A stretch of DNA of 64,000 nucleotides from Eutreptiella sp. 'Long Island Sound 2002'. Its lineage: Eukaryota > Euglenozoa > Euglenophyceae > Eutreptiales > Eutreptiaceae. The first letter of the stretch is position 1, and each line of letters begins with the position of its first letter. The notes under the pieces are model-generated. The model made no database searches, was not told where the DNA came from, and saw only the letters and a list, made by a program, of their open reading frames with translations. The translations under genes and the position numbers were made by a program. Positions 58,676 to 64,000 of the stretch are shown here, in pieces. The stretch is taken from the NCBI GenBank assembly GCA_964036045.1, contig OZ038384.1:25721000-25784999 (forward strand), read 5' to 3'.

Positions 58676-59804
58676 CCAAGACTACCTTCACGTGTTATAC
58701 GCTTCTCAGGTAGCCCTATAATACGCTGTTCCCAAACTGCCCTGTCAAGGAAGCAAGCTTAAGGAACTCCACCCGTTCTCTTAAAGAACGTGGAGTGGAG
58801 CCCCTGGGTAACCTCAACAAGGTTTACCGTGCGCAGTACGCGTGGCCTACCCTTTAATGCGTGTGTGAATGCACGAGCATGCACGGGTTGTTCTTATTTC
58901 TTCAAGTATTGTCCAGATCATACTTAATCTTACCCACAATCGAACAGAAATTCCACCAGGGGGTGGCCCCACCTGGGCTTACCTACCTTACTCACCGCTA
59001 GAAAGCGAAAGCAAGTGTGGAGGAGACGAAACACGACGCTATGCATATGTGTCTATGTCTAATCGCCCTGACCATTCTTCTAATCATCTGCAATCTTCTA
59101 ATCTATTTCTCTATCGTGCGTAAGCGGTGCTACACGGCTCGGACACGGAGACACGAGACGAGCTATGTGCATGCTGCATACCACATGACCACACCTGTGG
59201 TTTCTACCTGATTCATTGAAGTCTTTTTGTTGATTGTTGAAATCTTTTATTTTTGATTCTTTCTGTCAGTGTTGGTGGAATCTCGATGTTTATTTATTAT
59301 GTGTGTCTCGTGAGTTTCTTCATTACGCGTGACATACATTTATAATCTTATTCAATATTTGTTTTCTGGAGCCCGGTTAGGATGCGCTCCGGCGAGCCGT
59401 GATTTTATGCGTGGGAATTTCCTGATTTAAAAAATCAGGGGATGACCCCAATTGTTATGAAAATGTGCATCTGATGCACAATGGGATTCTGGTCAGGTGT
59501 GTGTTTTCAGAAAAGTTCTAGGCCGTAATTTGACGGATTTAGGTGTTGTCCCTTCGCGTTTGCGTGGATTCGTCCCTCTTCCTCTCATTTCTCTCTGTAC
59601 AGATATCCTCGCGACACGTCGCTGAGTAGGCCGCAGTTCTGGCCGAAAAGCAGCAGCCAGGGGACTGACCAGAACCCAAGACCCCACCAAGGGGCAATTT
59701 AATTTTTCTGGTCGTCCCCACGCCCTAAGACCAGGACAGGTGTCGCCAGCAGGTTTCAAGAGACTCAGAGCGAATGTCCAATAAGAGTCTTGCGTGGGGT
59801 TGTG
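58676..59804 (+). repeat. Right copy of 1.13-kb direct duplication flanking LINE-A
   Basis: The partner of 15399-16530. It starts at CCAAGACTACC, directly at the LINE-A 5' truncation point, and runs to ...GTTGTG, then continues into unique flank. About 2-3% divergence by eye. Confidence 0.85.
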
Positions 59805-60079
59805 TCGCGCTGCAGCTTGGAGGGAGGGATGTATATGCATATGTCTTTGCATACCCTAATCTAACCCAACCAAGCCACAGGAACCCCTGCAGCGCCATGA
59901 GCGCTGACCTTTCTGTTGGAAATTGTCATGAACAATGCAGCAGGAGTTGCTGGCCATGGTAAAGCGCTCTTTTCCAGTGTGAGAGAAAATATAGGTATTT
60001 TAAAGTAGGTGTCGAAACCAAAGAAAGGCCAAGAAAAAATGCCCTCTTCCTGAAAATGCGACAGTGGCGGCCACCACAG
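59805..60079. other. Unique AT-rich flank, no feature recognised
   Basis: Non-coding sequence right of the duplication; nothing recognised. Confidence 0.4.
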
Positions 60080-60351
60080 CACAACGGGGGAGTAAGAAAA
60101 AGTGCTTTTCCAATCCTTTAGGGTAAACTTTAGTTGTGTTAGATGCTCTAAGCACTCTTGCATTTTTATCTTAGTATTGGCCTAACCAAAATGGGTGATA
60201 ATACATTTTGACCTATAGAACCAAACACTAAATTAGGATGTAGTGTGGACCCCTTAATCCCCGAGCAATGTGAACTAAAACAACTTTTCCTGAGTTGACT
60301 GAGGCACTGATATACTGAGGCAGAGCCTATGAATTTATCTATGTTTTCTCA

Positions 60352-60570
60352 TGAATTCTGAGCTATCCTAGTGGTATGCACCCTAGGGTACCTCTTTTTG
60401 AGAGGTCCTGGGTTCAATACCCAGTCAGCCTAGCTAAGTAGGAGGTTACCCTGTGACATGGCAGTGACCTCAGCGCCACAAGCCATGCCACCTCAGCACC
60501 TATGGGACCAAAAACAAAGGGTGCACATCCCAAAGATGGCACTATGGAGAGAGTAAGCCCTTGGGGCAGT
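60352..60570 (+). mobile_element. tRNA-derived SINE-like module 1
   Basis: The head resembles a tRNA: an A-box-like CTAGTGGTATGC; an anticodon-type stem ACCTC/GAGGT closing a 7-nt TTTTTGA loop; and a T-arm CTGGG-TTCAATA-CCCAG with a B box GGTTCAATACC. The acceptor halves pair only partly and the variable loop is short. A non-tRNA body of about 140 bp follows. This is the layout of a tRNA-derived SINE rather than a working tRNA. Confidence 0.5.
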
Positions 60571-60818
60571 TTTCCAATCTGTTTTCCTCAATGCTTGTAA
60601 AATATTTCTGAGTTGCATTGATTGACTATCCGTTGTAGTTATTGTGAGTTTCCCTTGCTGATAACTCCTTGCCTCTAACTCATTTGACTGCAGCCCTTCT
60701 ATGCTTTGATCCTGTTTTGAACTCTACCTGCTTATCTCTGGCATTGGGTTATCCTGGGGTGTTTCTATTTCAAAAACAAAACATTTTCTTCATCAAAGAC
60801 AAGCAGCAGAAACCCTCT

Positions 60819-60860
60819 CCTGCTGCTTGCTGCTTGTGTACACCAGCAGCAAGCAGCAGG
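60819..60860. repeat. Perfect 15-bp hairpin
   Basis: CCTGCTGCTTGCTGC at 60819-60833 pairs exactly with 60846-60860 around a 12-nt loop. Confidence 0.75.
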
Positions 60861-60989
60861 AAAGGCACAACAAAGAGTAGAAAGAGGTCTTCTCAAACTT
60901 TCTATAATATACACCACATGTGTGAGGTCACCACTTTGGAGGTGCATAGACGCAGTGCATGTGAGGCAAAAGGAGCGCGGAAAAATTGC

Positions 60990-61800
60990 TCTCCAGTGGT
61001 GTAAGTAAGAAAAAGTGTATTTCCACGCCAAAAGGTAAGCCTTAGTTGTTTTAGAGATTCCTAAAGGCATACTACATTTTTATCTTAGTATTGGCCTATC
61101 CAAAAAGGGGTGACAAAGCAACTTGACCTGTAAAACCAAGCATTGAACTTTGGATGTTGTGTGGACCCCCGACCCCCCAACTGATTGGACTTGCGCACCA
61201 TTTCCTGGACTGACTGACGCACTGACATTGATCCAGAGCCTATACATTTTTCTGTCTTTTCCCATGAAGGCTTAGCTATCCTAGTGGTTTGCACCGTAGG
61301 GGGCTGGGCCACCTCTTTTTGAGACGTCCTGGTTTCCATTCCCAGTCAGCCTAGCTAAGTAGGAATATCCCATGTGACATGGTAGTGACATCAGCGCCAC
61401 AAGCCATGCCACCTCAGCACCTATGGGACCCAAAACAAAGAGTGCACATCTCTAGATGGCACTATAAAAGAGAGAGTGCCCATGTGGGCAGTTTTCCAAT
61501 GATTGTAGGATAGCTTCTAACTATCGTTTCCTCAATCTGTAGTTATTGTGAGCTCCTTTGTTGATACACTATCTCCTTTGACTGTAGCCCTTCATGTTGT
61601 GGGTTTGATCCTGTGCTTCCTCTCTTGCACTGTGGGTACTTGGCGTTTTGGTTTCTTTCAACAAAACACTTATTTCGGAAAGCCTGAGCTACATCAGGAA
61701 GCAACAGGAGCAAGCAGAGGCAAAAACAAAACAATATCATCAAAGCAACCAACAGTGAAAGCCTGTTTTAACTTTCTGTTCACACCCTGTAATAAGACCC
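60990..61800 (+). repeat. Degenerate tandem duplication, unit 2
   Basis: Second, diverged copy of 60080-60985. It includes a second SINE-like head at about 61262-61500 with decayed boxes (GGTTTCCATTCC) and better acceptor pairing (GGCT ... AGCC). Confidence 0.6.
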
Positions 61801-64000
61801 GCCTCGGTCCCGATTGAGGTCTATTCCTTGACCCCTGTTCCCATGGACACCGAGGCACAGGCACTGATCCAAATACTTGATAGCCTTTTAGATCACTTGA
61901 CGTGATCTACAAACATGCCTGTGCGAAACACAGCAAACAGGCCTAAACATACCGAAAATTTAGAAAACACTCAGAAACCTCCAAAGCTAGAAAATTTATA
62001 AAATCCGTAGATTTTACCTAAGCTTTCTTCAAAGCAAAAATTGAATCCTACGCACAATAATCGCGATGCGGGGCTGCCAGCTGGCACTTTCCGTCCGCGA
62101 ATTCCGCGGGCCATTCAGCAGCCCATATTATAATGAAAATGCATAATCCACAATAAAATTGAAAACAAAATAGGTAAGAGAATCTTCTACATTTGTGGAC
62201 CCATTACACTCCCGCACCAAGCTCAAACTCAGGGTCAAGAGCTGAGTTTGTTGCCCAAAAAAATCAATAATGGAGGCAAATGCATAAGATACACCCAAAG
62301 CCTTTCTGAGCTTTTTTCAGCATAAACCTATACTTCACCTGTGACATGGTATTTACTACAACTGCTCTGTACAAAATAAAAACTTCTGCCACACCCTAGT
62401 GCCCTGAAATGGAAATCCACAAGGTGTCAGGGGCTTCTTGTTTCAATGTACAAAAAAGTCGCTGCTCAGGGGTTGGGGAAAAGCCTGAAGCAAAAGGCTA
62501 TAACAGCCCCATTCTCTTTCTGGGAGGTGTGGTAACACACTCCTACCAAAACCTGTATATAATAACAAAAAATCCTGCAAACCTTTCTGAGCTCTTCTGT
62601 AACTTGCAGTCATTTCTCATTACAGAAAAACCAGCTCCAACAGCGCTAGTCAGTGCAAAAACCCAGCCAGAGTTTCAAAATGATTTTCAAAATCCAACTG
62701 CAATTTCTGCCTAGGAAGCCTGGCCCAGAGTACCCTGCCTAGGGGAGACCCCAAAAGGACAGAGACACACAGGCGCAGAGCACACAGCATGGGCACAAGA
62801 ATATCGTACAAACATATTTTGTTGTGCCCGCTGGGTTCGCACCAGCCCGCTGCCGTGCACGGTACTTTACAGCGTGCAGGTGCATTGCACAAAGTGCCGT
62901 GCACAGTACTTGTGCAGCATTGAACAAAAAAACAAAAGAGAGAAAAGAAAACGTCAGAGCAAAAAAATATTCAATTCTTCAGACTCCTCCACATCGCATC
63001 CAGTATCAACCCTCTGACTTGCAACAACATCTCTTCACTATACCATGCACGCTTACACATACCTCGCACTCCCCAAGCAAAGTGCTCACACCGAGACACC
63101 AGAACCGAGGAACACCCTGCAAATTCAAATGCCAAACCCTTCCTCAAAATAAAAAACGTAAAGTACAACTCTGCTAGCATAGCAGAGGTTCCCACTGACC
63201 CACCTACTCTCTGCCCTACCACTGGGCCTGACGTCTCACGCACTGGCGTACCTGCTGACGTGGAGGGGGGGGGGGCGTAGTTGGCGTCCCATACCCCAGC
63301 CCCACTTATAAAAGTATAATGAAGGCTTGCCATGCCCCCACTACATGTCCTCGGACCACCCAAAAATCTGCAGCAGGTAAGGAGTATAAAAAAAATATCC
63401 CCAGGGGTTGTGGAAGTTTTTCAAGAAAAGGCTTTTTGGCTCTGGATCTCCCAAGGGGGCTGCTGCACTGAAGGGGGGGGTACCTCAAAGGCGAATTGGC
63501 CTCCCCTCAACCCATCTCCATCCCCCAACCCGTCCTGTGCAGCCCCTTTCAACCTACACTATGGAGCGCAGGCAGCAAAAACCTGCAGAAAACTGGCTGG
63601 AAAGACCTGTGAGTGAAAAAGAGGCACGTGCAAACCCGTGCCACAAACAGAATAAATACAGGCGCCCACACAGGGCCCAAACAAGGCCCACAGGCCTGCA
63701 GCCCATAACGAAGGGCTCTCAAAGCAAAAAACGGGCATTTCCAAGCCCACAGACAAAACAAAAACAAACCTGAACCTCCATACACCACCACAAACAACCT
63801 CGCATATTTTGTTCTAATCCTACGCCATTTGTTATCCAAGTCACTTGTCACATCCAGCTCATTTAGCCTACATTCAACCATATATTCGTCAATCACGAAG
63901 ACAGAAGGGAACCACTCACTCGTAATAAAGGCTTACACACCCAGCACAAACTGTTCTCCAGTTCAATGCAGTCAGGACCCGTGAGCGAAGGGCCGCATCC
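61801..64000. other. AT-rich flank without supported genes
   Basis: Only short ORFs of biased composition. Near 62830 there is a T-arm-like hairpin (GCTGG GTTCGCA CCAGC), but I see no cloverleaf. Near 62850-62905 a GTGCACGGTACTT-type motif is repeated. Nothing here supports a gene. Confidence 0.5.

Larger units (their letters stand above)
60080..60985 (+). repeat. Degenerate tandem duplication, unit 1 (~910 bp)
   Basis: Colinear with 60990-61800 at an offset of about 910-914 bp. Shared blocks include TTTTTATCTTAGTATTGGCC (60163 versus 61077) and the SINE-like module. The units have diverged by perhaps a quarter, with indels. Confidence 0.65.

Noticed and set aside
15399-59804. The 1.13-kb direct repeats as LTRs of one 44-kb retrotransposon
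   Set aside because: The ends are not TG/CA, no primer-binding site follows the left copy and no polypurine tract precedes the right. The interior is a LINE of fixed orientation abutting both copies.
60352-60425. Functional tRNA-Lys(TTT) gene
   Set aside because: The anticodon and T arms look good, but the acceptor stem pairs poorly, the variable loop is too short and a diverged copy lies 910 bp away. A SINE head is more likely.

Overview
The window looks like nuclear DNA of a eukaryote, and I can support no host gene in it. It is almost entirely nested retrotransposons. Both LTR elements are chromodomain-bearing Ty3/gypsy elements (chromoviruses), primed by a sequence complementary to initiator tRNA-Met. 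The third family is a very GC-rich giant LINE. Chromoviruses, extreme GC contrast and large multi-ORF retroelements suggest a green (prasinophyte-like) alga, but that is inference; no rRNA, organelle or host gene fixes the taxon.

Layout: (1) 1-13265, gypsy-1 on the + strand. Its 5' LTR is cut by the window start; the internal region carries gag, protease, a methyltransferase-like segment, RT-RNase H, integrase and a chromodomain; the 3' LTR contains a 411-bp insertion with a 20-bp target duplication. (2) 13266-15398, AT-rich flank holding a 1.7-kb element with ~45-bp terminal inverted repeats. (3) 15399-16530, first copy of a 1.13-kb direct duplication; its partner is 58676-59804. (4) Between these duplicates lies LINE-A on the - strand, 5'-truncated, in three pieces (16531-18273, 29213-34382, 57406-58675). 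(5) gypsy-2 (18274-29212, - strand, two 534-bp LTRs, 5-bp duplication GTGGG) is inserted in the LINE-A 3' UTR. (6) LINE-B (34381-57405, - strand, about 23 kb, apparently full length) is inserted in LINE-A ORF2 with a 15-bp target duplication. (7) 59805-64000, AT-rich unique flank with a degenerate ~910-bp tandem duplication carrying tRNA-derived SINE-like modules.

LINE-B is the most unusual object. Read 5' to 3' on the - strand it has: ~1 kb of leader; ~19.5 tandem copies of a ~212-bp unit; an ORF1 with CCCH and C2H2 zinc fingers; an ORF2 of about 2,230 codons with APE endonuclease, RT, RNase H, CCHC knuckle and a long C-terminal extension; two further ORFs (ORF3, and ORF4 with a poly-His tract) downstream of the RT; a ~4-kb 3' UTR; and a tail of three CCTCAAA heptamers. 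ORF3 and ORF4 also occur in LINE-A, so they belong to the family.

The two gypsy elements share an unusual plan. The gag frame starts inside the LTR and runs through the tRNA primer-binding site, and gag is separated from pol by one in-frame TAG in a similar context. Every autonomous copy carries frameshifts or stops, so none appears active. Order of events by nesting: the LINE-A insertion came first, then gypsy-2 and LINE-B into it.
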